Part shown: positions 34,753 through 42,487 of the stretch, piece by piece
Numbering within the stretch: the stretch's first letter is position 1
Layout of the letters: the number at the start of each line of letters is the position of its first letter
Origin: Roseobacter ponti
GTDB lineage: Bacteria; Pseudomonadota; Alphaproteobacteria; Rhodobacterales; Rhodobacteraceae
Direction of reading: 5' to 3'
DNA: 64,000 bases
Assembly: GCF_012932215.1 (NCBI RefSeq)
Contig: NZ_CP048788.1
Coordinates: 2,480,001 to 2,544,000 of the forward strand
The notes under the pieces: generated by a model
What the model saw: only the letters and a program-made list of their open reading frames with translations
Told to the model about the DNA's origin: nothing
Database searches by the model: none
Program-made: the position numbers and the translations under genes

Positions 34753-36033
34753 CTAGCGGTAGATAAGTGTCGGCAACCACATCGTGATGCCCGGAATGAA
34801 GGTCACCAGCAACAGGACGGCCACCAGTGGAATCAGAAAGGGTGCTGTACCGACGACGCATTGCTCGAAAGGTATCTTTGCAACTCTTGCAAGAACGTAC
34901 AATACCATACCCACCGGAGGCGTCAGAAGTCCCAGCATCAGGTTCAGAACCATGATCACGCCAAAATGTACCGGATCGATACCCAAAGTCACGGCAATGG
35001 GAAGCAGCACGGGGACCATGATGGTGATCGCCGCCACCGTTTCCATGAAACAACCAACGGCCAGCAGGATCAGGTTTATCAGCAGCAGAATTACCCAGGG
35101 ACGGTCGGAAATCGCGAGAAGGCCGGCGGCAAACTGTTCCGGCACGCGGTTGGATGTGAGGATCCAGGCAAAAATCGCGGCGGCCCCCACCACCAGAAGG
35201 ACGACGGCCGTTGTTTCGATCGTATCAAAACTGACACGCAGGAACCGGGGCAGCGACAGGGTGCGGTACACGACAAGCCCCAGAAACAGTGCCCAGGCGC
35301 AGGCAGCCACAGCAGCCTCCGTCGGGGTGAATGCTCCGGAGAGAATGCCGCCCACGATGATGACCGGGGTCAGAAGCGACAGAAAAGCCCGCTGGAATGT
35401 GGACCACAGGACCGACCAGTAAAATGTCTGATCGCGCCCGAACCCTTTGCGCCGGGCCATAACAGCAATCATGATCATCAGGGCCCCCGCCATCATCAGC
35501 CCGGGGATGAACCCCGCGACAAACAACTGCCCGATACTGGCCCCCGCGACGACGCCGTAGATCACCATCGGCAGAGATGGCGGAATAATCGGCCCGATGG
35601 TGGAAGATGCCGCGGTGATGCCCACGGCAAACTTTGCATCGTATTTCGCATCCCGCATCGCCTTGATCTCGATAGCGCCAAGACCGCCTGCGTCCGCGAC
35701 CGCAGCACCGGACATGCCAGCGAAAATCACCGACGCCCCTACATTCACATGACCAAGGCCCCCTTTCATCCAGCCAACGAGCGCCAGGGCGAAGTTGAAA
35801 ATGCGCTCCGTAATGCCGGCTGTGTTCATCAGGTTGCCCGCCAGAATGAAAAACGGAACGGCCAGCAGAGGGAAACTGTCCACGCCGTTGATCATCCGAT
35901 GGGCCACAACCATCGGCGGGGGCGAGCCATTGAACACGATGAAAATCGCCGATGACCCGGCCAGAGCAACCGCCACCGGCATGCCGAAAACCAGAAGACC
36001 GGCCAGCATTACAAAAAGCCAGATAATATCCAC
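34753..36033 (-). CDS. TRAP transporter large permease subunit (DctM)
   Basis: 426-residue membrane protein with about 12 hydrophobic segments, the standard DctM size. Family landmarks are MINGVDSFPLLAVPFFILAG near the N-terminus, ASSTIGPIIPPSLPMVIYG in the middle and LLTPPVGMVLYVLARVAKIP near the end. It starts at GTG 36033 with AGGAG upstream, 12 bases after the small permease. It is the sodium-coupled transport channel of the TRAP system. Confidence 0.94.
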   Translation of the reverse strand: MDIIWLFVMLAGLLVFGMPVAVALAGSSAIFIVFNGSPPPMVVAHRMINGVDSFPLLAVPFFILAGNLMNTAGITERIFNFALALVGWMKGGLGHVNVGASVIFAGMSGAAVADAGGLGAIEIKAMRDAKYDAKFAVGITAASSTIGPIIPPSLPMVIYGVVAGASIGQLFVAGFIPGLMMAGALMIMIAVMARRKGFGRDQTFYWSVLWSTFQRAFLSLLTPVIIVGGILSGAFTPTEAAVAACAWALFLGLVVYRTLSLPRFLRVSFDTIETTAVVLLVVGAAAIFAWILTSNRVPEQFAAGLLAISDRPWVILLLINLILLAVGCFMETVAAITIMVPVLLPIAVTLGIDPVHFGVIMVLNLMLGLLTPPVGMVLYVLARVAKIPFEQCVVGTAPFLIPLVAVLLLVTFIPGITMWLPTLIYR

Positions 36034-36045
36034 TGTGGCCTGCTC

Positions 36046-36615
36046 CTAATCGATGGCGCGGATCTGGTCCGCATGTAATTCAGGGTCAATCAGTTTACTG
36101 GTACCGCTGCGCAGGTGGCGCCACATGTTCCATCCGGAACAGAGCGCCATACAGAAAAATGCAGCGGCAACGATCCAGTAAACCGTCGATTTCGGGATAT
36201 CCAGGGATACCATCATCTGCCCGGTGCGCCCTGCGATCTGCGCACTGAAGACGCCGAGCATGATGAAAAAACCGGTCGTCAGCAAATCAATCACGGTCTG
36301 GGCGATGCGCCGCCCGGTGCGCGGGATCCATCGGTAAATGAATTCAACCGCGATATGGCTCTGCTTTCGGGTTGCCATGACCGACCCGATAAACGTAACG
36401 CCAATCAGCAGAAACCGGGCGATTTCTTCTGTCCAGGCGATGGAGTCGTTTAAGATATATCTCGTAAAAAACTGAAGAAAGACGATGAAGGCCAGAACCC
36501 AGAAAATGATCAGAACCAGTGCATCGTCCCAGCGCTGATCGGAAAGATCGATCTTTTCTTCTTCGAGAGTGATCGGTGCCGTCGCAGTCTGGTCAGACTG
36601 GTTTTGCCTGCTCAT
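36046..36615 (-). CDS. TRAP transporter small permease subunit (DctQ)
   Basis: 189-residue membrane protein with four predicted membrane helices. It carries the DctQ landmark SIAWTEEIARFLLIGVTFIG, followed by ATRKQSHIAVEFIYRWIPR. Its hydrophilic N-terminus of ~30 residues (QSDQTATAPITLEEEKIDLS) is cytoplasmic. It lies between dctP, from which it is separated by a strong hairpin, and dctM. It forms the membrane complex with DctM. Confidence 0.93.
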   Translation of the reverse strand: MSRQNQSDQTATAPITLEEEKIDLSDQRWDDALVLIIFWVLAFIVFLQFFTRYILNDSIAWTEEIARFLLIGVTFIGSVMATRKQSHIAVEFIYRWIPRTGRRIAQTVIDLLTTGFFIMLGVFSAQIAGRTGQMMVSLDIPKSTVYWIVAAAFFCMALCSGWNMWRHLRSGTSKLIDPELHADQIRAID

Positions 36616-36638
36616 GGCGTATCCTCAGAAATAAGAGT

Positions 36639-36663
36639 GCAGGCGGGCCCTCGGCCCGCCTGC
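36639..36663 (-). terminator. Intercistronic hairpin between TRAP binding protein and permeases
   Basis: Perfect 11-bp stem GCAGGCGGGCC (36639-36649) / GGCCCGCCTGC (36653-36663) with a 3-base loop, 20 bases after the binding-protein stop on the minus strand. It would let the abundant periplasmic protein mRNA end or be stabilised before the permease genes. Confidence 0.75.
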
Positions 36664-36682
36664 AAAAATATAAAAGGCCGGT

Positions 36683-37663
36683 TTACTTGATGGCCTGCAA
36701 ACGGTCGTATGTCGCCTGATCCCAGGTGGCCATTTCGCCGTTATGCATCGCCTTCACCGCATCGATGAACGGCGCGCGGTCCACTTCGTTCACCTGCACA
36801 CCTTCACCGCGGAACCATTCGGCCAGTTCGCCTTCGGCTTTGATGATTGCATCCGTGGCGCAGACGGCCGTCTCTTTGGTCACCTCAGCCAGCGCGGCCT
36901 GATCTGCAGCCTCCATCGCATCCCACGCGGGCCCGCCAACGATCGTAAGCAGAGCATCCGTGATGTGCCCCGTCAGGTTGATGTTGGTCTGTACCTCGTA
37001 GAACTTTTTGGCCTGGATCGTCGGCAGTGGGTTTTCCTGAGCATCGACCGTGCCCTGCTGCAAAGCCAGATAAACTTCGGCAAACGCGATAGGTGCCGGG
37101 TTGGCGCCCGTAGCTTCGGGGAACATCATGTAGAGCGGGGCATTCGGGACGCGGATTTTCAACCCGTCCATATCGGCCGGTGTCATAATCGGCTTGTTGG
37201 AGGTGACATGGCGCGCACCATAGTATGTCATCGCGGTGATGTGGTGGCCGGTAGCATCCGTGTACCCCTGCGACAACTCACCAAAGAGGTCGGAATTGCG
37301 GAATTTGTCCCAGTGATCCCAGTCGCGGAACATGAACGGCGCGCCGCCGATCGCGATTGACCCGTAGGAGCGGCCGGCAAACAACTGACCGGTGTAAATG
37401 ATGTCGACCGTGCCGAAGCCCAGCCCTTCGTTGATGTCGACTTCTTTGCCCAGGGAAGACGCGGGGAATACTTCGATCCCATACCGGCCTTCCGTGGCCT
37501 CCATCAGCAGGTCATTCGCGGCCACAGCGCAGGTGTGATATGGTTCACTGGATTCATAGACGTGCGCCCATTTCAGTTTGGTTTCAGCAGATGCCGTGGC
37601 AGGCAAAAGCCCGAGTGCGGCGACGGCTGACACGGTGGCGAAAAGCATTTTCTTATTGTTCAA
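36683..37663 (-). CDS. TRAP transporter substrate-binding protein (DctP)
   Basis: 326-residue periplasmic binding protein with Sec signal (KKMLFATVSAVAALGLLPATASA, in two parts) and mature start ETKLKWAHVYESSEPYHTCA. Family landmark: NKPIMTPADMDGLKIRVPNA and QGTVDAQENPLPTI. Start is TTG 37663, chosen because GGGAGAAG lies 7 bases upstream; ATG 37648 is possible, and a longer open frame upstream to 37732 is not signal-like. It is the first gene of the TRAP-Ldh operon. The ligand is unknown, probably an organic acid. Confidence 0.9.
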   Translation of the reverse strand: MNNKKMLFATVSAVAALGLLPATASAETKLKWAHVYESSEPYHTCAVAANDLLMEATEGRYGIEVFPASSLGKEVDINEGLGFGTVDIIYTGQLFAGRSYGSIAIGGAPFMFRDWDHWDKFRNSDLFGELSQGYTDATGHHITAMTYYGARHVTSNKPIMTPADMDGLKIRVPNAPLYMMFPEATGANPAPIAFAEVYLALQQGTVDAQENPLPTIQAKKFYEVQTNINLTGHITDALLTIVGGPAWDAMEAADQAALAEVTKETAVCATDAIIKAEGELAEWFRGEGVQVNEVDRAPFIDAVKAMHNGEMATWDQATYDRLQAIK

Positions 37664-38276
37664 TTTTCTTCTCCCTATGTTGACGCGGCGATGCCATCGA
37701 AGCTGCCGCGTTCTGTGTACAGCCTTGTGCATAATGAGAGATTAGGCAAGCCGGACGAGAGATTTCCTTCTTTTGATCTGACGCCGCCAGACAGCGCGCC
37801 TGACGGTCAACCGGCCTCGGGCCTCATGACCAGCCCGCCGACACTCCACTGCGCCGGAAAATACGCAAACCCCCGAACCCGGCGCTGTTTATCCATCCGG
37901 GGGTCGTCATGCGTTCAGACGGGCCGGATGCAGGCACTGAGGCCGGAGCCGCCGGGTCGAAATTTCTTCGCTCGTGTGTGCAGCAAAACGAAGGGTCCGG
38001 CCGTTCAAAGGGCGTTTGGGCACTGCCGCGAAATACATCGCCATGCGTGGAAGGTAGCGCGAAGTCTGACGGGCTTCTGACCGTGTTTTCCGCAGATTGT
38101 ATATGCGCCAGCGGAGTGTTCATCATTCAGGCAGGGTCCGAAAAGAAAACCGGTGTTCAAAGATGCCGCGGACCGATTCATTTTGTTTAAGTCTGTTAAT
38201 CGGCTAACGTGAGACACACACAAGCAGAACGGCACACTGTCTGACTTAAAACCGGACGACCAACAGGGGAAATTAA
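37664..38276. promoter_or_regulatory. Divergent intergenic region between TRAP and amino-acid ABC operons
   Basis: About 610 bases without a supported gene. It must contain the promoters of both operons. The sequence GTGTACAGCCTTGTGCATAAT at 37714 onward has imperfect dyad symmetry near the TRAP start. Open frames in the middle (for example 37691-38080 plus) are arginine-rich shadows without start signals. No regulator gene is adjacent. Confidence 0.3.
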
Positions 38277-39083
38277 ATGAGAAGAAAACATCTGATCACG
38301 ATTGCAACGTCACTGGTGGTTTCTGCGCTCGGCTTTACGACTGCGATGGCTGACGTGCTCGAAACGATCAAAGAACGCGGCACACTGATTGTCGGCGTGA
38401 AAGCCGACTATAAGCCTTATGGATTTCTCGATCCGTCAGGCGACGTCATCGGTATCGAGCCTGATCTTGCAAAAGATGTCGCCGACAAACTGGGCGTGGA
38501 CGTGGAATACGTGCCTGTCGTCAGCTCAAACCGGATGCAGTTTCTGGAACAGGGCAAAATCGATCTGATGATTGCCACCATGACCGACAGGCCGGACCGT
38601 CGCGAAGTGGTTCTGATCCCGGATCCCAATTACTATTCTTCCGGCACGAACATTCTGGCCCTGAAGAGCCTCGGGCTCACCAAGTGGGAAGATCTGCGCG
38701 GCAAGCCTGTTTGCGGTATTCAGGGGGCCTTCTACAACAAGGCCACATCGCAGAACTATGGCGCCGAAATCGTCGCGTTCAAAGGCACGGCGGAAGCTTA
38801 TTCTGCTTTGAAGGCAGGCAACTGTGCAGCCTTCGTCTATGATGACAGCGCGATCGTGGCAAAAACCAACGATCCTGAATGGGCGGATTACGAGATGCCG
38901 CTTCAGACAATCGACGACGCGCCCTGGGGTCTGGCGGTTGCACTGGGCGAAGACAACTTTGCTCAGATGATGAGCGACATGATTGTCGACTGGCACAAAA
39001 CCGGCCGCATCCTTGAGCTTGAGACAAAATGGGGCGTGGAAAACACACCCTTCGCCAAAGCGATGCACGAAGAATACAAGTAA
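38277..39083 (+). CDS. Polar amino-acid ABC transporter substrate-binding protein
   Basis: 268-residue periplasmic protein of solute-binding family 3. The Sec signal MRRKHLITIATSLVVSALGF ends at TAMA, then the mature protein starts DVLETIKERGTLIVGVKADY. The family landmark is GFLDPSGDVIGIEPDLAKDV, and GKPVCGIQGAFYNKATSQNY forms the second-lobe hinge. It starts at ATG 38277 after AGGGGAAATTAA. It is the first of four transporter genes. The ligand is a polar or acidic amino acid by family, with no finer call. Confidence 0.9.
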   Translation: MRRKHLITIATSLVVSALGFTTAMADVLETIKERGTLIVGVKADYKPYGFLDPSGDVIGIEPDLAKDVADKLGVDVEYVPVVSSNRMQFLEQGKIDLMIATMTDRPDRREVVLIPDPNYYSSGTNILALKSLGLTKWEDLRGKPVCGIQGAFYNKATSQNYGAEIVAFKGTAEAYSALKAGNCAAFVYDDSAIVAKTNDPEWADYEMPLQTIDDAPWGLAVALGEDNFAQMMSDMIVDWHKTGRILELETKWGVENTPFAKAMHEEYK

Positions 39084-39093
39084 GCAAATACCG

Positions 39094-39115
39094 GGGCGGG
39101 GGCTGAACCCCGCCC
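39094..39115 (+). terminator. Intercistronic hairpin after the amino-acid binding protein gene
   Basis: Perfect 8-bp stem GGGCGGGG (39094-39101) / CCCCGCCC (39108-39115), loop GCTGAA, 10 bases after the stop. No T-run follows, so it is more likely an mRNA stabiliser or partial terminator giving excess binding protein, as in the TRAP operon. Confidence 0.65.
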
Positions 39116-39142
39116 TCTGGTCGCTTTCCGGGGGCAGCGGAT

Positions 39143-39886
39143 GTGGACGTAATTTTTGAGTGGTTTCGCGTCCTGTATCAGGAAACCGGAATAAATCTCC
39201 CCTTTCTCTATGATGAATACGACAGAAACCGGATGGTCGATGGCTTTCTGACGACCATCAGGCTGTCACTCGTCTGCCTGTTCTTTTCGGTGATCATTGG
39301 TGTGACCGGCGCCTGGCTGCAGGGCTCTGCCTTTAAATGGACCCGCCGTATCGTGAACGGCTATATCCAGCTCTTTCGGAATACACCGCCTCTGGTGCAG
39401 CTTTATTTCTTTTACTTCGCAATCGGGACGCTGCTGCCGAGGGTGGAAAACGACTGGGGTGGTCAGTCGCCGATCCTTGGCAGTTTTGCCTGGGCTGCGA
39501 TCTCGCTGTCATTCTTTGCCGGCGCCTTCAATGTCGAGATCTTTCGCTCCGGGATTGAAGCGGTGCCCAGATCAACCGTAGAAGCCGCCGAGGCTCTGGG
39601 CTTTTCAAAGCTGCAGATTTACCGGGATATCACGCTGCCTCTGGCCTTCAGGGTCGTTTTGCCGGCGCTGAACAATAACCTCGTAAATCTGGTCAAGACC
39701 ACGACGCTTGCCTATGCCATTGCAGTGCCCGAAATGCTCTATGAAGCCAATCAGATCTGGTCGGACAATGTGAACGTCACCGAAATGATGATCTTTTTGC
39801 TGCTGGCCTACTTTGTGCTCGTCGGCGTTCTGGTCGGCGCGATGAACCGCTGGGAGCGGGCTATGAAAATTCCGGGGTACGGGTAA
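39143..39886 (+). CDS. Amino-acid ABC transporter permease 1 (HisM-like)
   Basis: 247-residue permease of the polar amino-acid subfamily. The landmark LFRNTPPLVQLYFFYFAIG near residue 80 and the EAA loop EAAEALGFSKLQIYRDITLP (about 148-167) are typical. It has about five membrane segments. It starts at GTG 39143 after GGGGGCAGCGGAT. The stop TAA shares its last base with the ATG of the second permease (39886), so the pair is coupled. Confidence 0.9.
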   Translation: MDVIFEWFRVLYQETGINLPFLYDEYDRNRMVDGFLTTIRLSLVCLFFSVIIGVTGAWLQGSAFKWTRRIVNGYIQLFRNTPPLVQLYFFYFAIGTLLPRVENDWGGQSPILGSFAWAAISLSFFAGAFNVEIFRSGIEAVPRSTVEAAEALGFSKLQIYRDITLPLAFRVVLPALNNNLVNLVKTTTLAYAIAVPEMLYEANQIWSDNVNVTEMMIFLLLAYFVLVGVLVGAMNRWERAMKIPGYG

Positions 39887-40722
39887 TGCGCTATAAGACC
39901 GACCTGCCCGTTATGCTGCCGGTGAGCAAACCGGAACCTGAGCCGTTGGGCGGTCTCAGGGCATGGCATATCCTGCCTCTTGCCCTGCTGGCGATATTTG
40001 GTCCCTCGCTGGCATTTGCACAGTCAGGCGAAGGGGTCCTAAGCCCGCTGGCAGTCCTGCTGAACTGGGCGCCGCTGCTGCTGAAAGGGTTCATCTTCAA
40101 TCTGGTCATCTCGGTCAGTGCCATGGCACTGGGCACTGTTGTGGGCGCAATACTCGGGCTTGGTCAGATTTCGCTCATCCCGGCTGTACGGAGCGGGTCA
40201 TGGTTCGTGACGCAGTTCTTCCGGAATGCGCCCTGGCTTGTGCTGTTATTCTTTGCGATGTTCCTGCTGCCGTTTGAAATTGACCTCTTCGGGCTGAAAA
40301 TCCCCTTCCCCGACTGGCTCAAGGCCATACTTGGACTGTCGCTGCCGGTCATGGCTAATGTGTCGGAAATCGTGCGGGGGGCTGTGAGATCATTGCCGAG
40401 CGGGCAGTGGGAGGCCGCAGAAAGCCTCGCCTATACGCGTCTGCAGACGCTCTGGCTGATCATCCTGCCGCAGTGCGTAAAGCGGATGCTGCCGCCGTGG
40501 ATGAACCTTTACTCGATCCTGACCATGGCAACCGTACTGGCGTCGATTGTCGGTGTGTCCGAGGTCATGACGCTGACCGGACAGGCCCTGGCCTCCGAAG
40601 GCGGCCGACCCGAACTGCTGGCACCGTTCTACGGTTTTGTTCTGTTGCTGTTTTTCGTCTACTGCTACCCGATCGCGCGTTTCACAGTGCGGCTGGAAAA
40701 GAAATTTGCTGTCATCGGCTGA
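39886..40722 (+). CDS. Amino-acid ABC transporter permease 2
   Basis: 278-residue permease. The N-terminus carries an extra ~60-residue extension with a signal-like hydrophobic segment (ILPLALLAIFGPSLAFAQSG) that is not part of the core domain. The core has QFFRNAPWLVLLFFAMFLLP and the EAA loop EAAESLAYTRLQTLWLIILP. It starts at ATG 39886, overlapping the upstream stop by one base. It pairs with permease 1 to form the channel. Confidence 0.88.
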   Translation: MRYKTDLPVMLPVSKPEPEPLGGLRAWHILPLALLAIFGPSLAFAQSGEGVLSPLAVLLNWAPLLLKGFIFNLVISVSAMALGTVVGAILGLGQISLIPAVRSGSWFVTQFFRNAPWLVLLFFAMFLLPFEIDLFGLKIPFPDWLKAILGLSLPVMANVSEIVRGAVRSLPSGQWEAAESLAYTRLQTLWLIILPQCVKRMLPPWMNLYSILTMATVLASIVGVSEVMTLTGQALASEGGRPELLAPFYGFVLLLFFVYCYPIARFTVRLEKKFAVIG

Positions 40723-40731
40723 GGAAACGAC

Positions 40732-41478
40732 ATGAGCTGGACCCCCTCCGACCCTATGGTTTCTCTGAAGGACGTGCACAAATCCTTTGGTGATCTCAAA
40801 GTTCTCAACGGCGTGTCGCTGGATGTAATGAAGGGCGATGTGATCTGTATCATCGGGCCGTCGGGCTCCGGCAAATCGACGCTGATCCGCTGCGTGAATG
40901 CGCTCAATGACATTCAGCAGGGTTCAATTCTCGTCGAGGGGCAGGAGGTCAATGATCCGAAGCTGGACAAACTGGAACTGCGCAAAAAGGTCGGAATGGT
41001 TTTTCAGCAGTACAATCTGTTCCCGCATAAAACCGCTTTGCAGAATGTGATGATGGCCCCCGTGCGGGTGCTCAAACAAGACAGGGCAAGCGCGGAGGCT
41101 GCCGCACGCGCTCTGATCAAAAAAGTGCGGCTCGAAGGCAAGGAAGACGCTTTTCCCGGCGAGCTTTCAGGTGGCCAGCAACAGCGCGTGGCCATCGCGC
41201 GCTCATTGGCGATGCAACCCGATGTGATCCTGTTTGACGAAGTGACTGCCGCCCTCGATCCGGAAACGGTCGGCGAGGTTTTACAGACGATTAAGGATCT
41301 CGCCGAAGAGGGCATGACGTGTATTCTGGTGACACATGAAATGGCCTTTGCCCGGGAGGTCGCGGACCACATCTATTTCACAGACCGGGGTGTGATCGTC
41401 GAGCACGGCCCGCCAGGCACATTCTTTACAAATGCCCAAGACCCCAGAACAAAAGAGTTCCTCAGCCAGATTTTGTAG
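40732..41478 (+). CDS. Amino-acid ABC transporter ATP-binding protein (GlnQ-like)
   Basis: 248-residue ATPase of the GlnQ/HisP group. Motifs: Walker [17 protein letters not shown]-loop [20 protein letters not shown], signature [17 protein letters not shown], Walker [21 protein letters not shown] and H-loop [16 protein letters not shown]. The C-terminus [17 protein letters not shown] is characteristic of polar amino-acid importers. ATG 40732 is 9 bases after the permease stop, with GAGGAAACG upstream. Confidence 0.93.
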   Translation: MSWTPSDPMVSLKDVHKSFGDLKVLNGVSLDVMKGDVICIIGPSGSGKSTLIRCVNALNDIQQGSILVEGQEVNDPKLDKLELRKKVGMVFQQYNLFPHKTALQNVMMAPVRVLKQDRASAEAAARALIKKVRLEGKEDAFPGELSGGQQQRVAIARSLAMQPDVILFDEVTAALDPETVGEVLQTIKDLAEEGMTCILVTHEMAFAREVADHIYFTDRGVIVEHGPPGTFFTNAQDPRTKEFLSQIL

Positions 41479-41869
41479 AATTTGTAATGCCGGAGGATTT
41501 TCTGGTCATGCGGGCATGGTCTTTTGCCCGTCCGCCGGGCTCCCACGGAGGCCCGACAGTGTGGTATCCGATGATAATGGCGATCCGGCATCCCACCTGC
41601 ACTGTCATCCGCCGGACATTTCGATTGAAAATTCGGACCCCCGGCACGGTAAGCCGCACGAGCCGACAGAGGTCAGCCACCGCGCCCAACCTCGATGGAC
41701 TGCTAAAATATGGCTGCAGGCGGGCATCCGGTAACCCAGTGAGTGGTTTCCGGAGCAGAACAATGACGCCCCGCGGTTAGCGCAAAACCTGATGCGACCG
41801 GTGATGTGGTAAGCCCGCCTGAATGATAGCCCTTTTTCGGGCCATGGCAAAAAAACCGGTGCCCGACGT
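41479..41869. other. Intergenic stretch without a supported gene
   Basis: About 390 bases between convergent genes. I see no gene, tRNA or strong terminator. Imperfect dyads occur near 41535-41555 (GGGCTCC/GGAGGCCC), too weak to call. Confidence 0.3.
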
Positions 41870-42052
41870 TCAGCTCTGATTGGCGCCCCGCATGCGCCGG
41901 ATACGTTCGCGAATTGCGCGCCAGTTCCCGGCCTCATCCTCATCTCCGGCATCCCTGAACCGGTTCTCGCACTGAGCCGCTTCAAACTCTGCTTTATCAC
42001 CGTGCGCGCGATATAATGCACCGGCAATTTCAGTTGTCTTGATTGCATCCAT
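41870..42052 (-). CDS. Small conserved-type hypothetical protein (60 residues)
   Basis: 60-residue acidic/basic helical protein (AIKTTEIAGALYRAHGDKAE at the N-terminus; GNWRAIRERIRRMRGANQS at the C-terminus). ATG 42052 is preceded by AGAGGAGGTTGAGACA, a near-perfect ribosome site, which is the main reason to call it. The layout, with a helix, an Ala/Glu-rich centre and a C-terminal W-R-x-I-R motif, is seen in small roseobacter proteins of unknown function. There is no membrane segment. The frame is open further upstream but without a start signal. Confidence 0.7.
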   Translation of the reverse strand: MDAIKTTEIAGALYRAHGDKAEFEAAQCENRFRDAGDEDEAGNWRAIRERIRRMRGANQS

Positions 42053-42487
42053 TGTCTCAACCTCCTCTGAAAGTGCGGACAGGAGCCGGTCCGGCGCAGC
42101 TCCCGGGCTCACTGACGCGCGGCGGGCATCCTGTGCGACGTAACGCTGACGTTCGCGGGTCGTCAGGCAACAAAATGACATGGCGCTCTGCTCTGCCGGC
42201 GTTCCTGATGCAGCAGAGATAACAATCCGGAAGTATATATTTTCGGGCACTGAAAATCAAATCCGCTCCCTGTTTACGGAGCGTTTCAGACGTTCCGTTC
42301 TGTCACAGAGCAGGAAGCACCCGGCTCATTTTCCCTGCTCTGAAGCGACGGTAAGAACCGCCCTGCCCTTATGGCACCCTCTCGCCCGGTGCGCTGCAAA
42401 CGGTTGCTCAGCTCAGGCTTCGAACGACGCCGGCAAAGGCGTCCGGGGGCCGGCACCCCGATGCTGCGCAACGGCCCCGAGGGCGGG
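42053..42487. other. Intergenic stretch without a supported gene
   Basis: About 435 bases between the 60-residue gene and the end of the large membrane-protein gene. It carries the promoter of the small gene, and I see nothing else. Confidence 0.3.

Noticed and set aside
34861-35955. 364-codon plus-strand frame opposite DctM
   Set aside because: Composition is rich in His, Gln and Arg, as expected for the complement of a hydrophobic protein.
37691-38080. 129-codon frame in the TRAP/ABC intergenic region
   Set aside because: No ribosome site, no recognisable content, overlapping frames on the other strand equally long.
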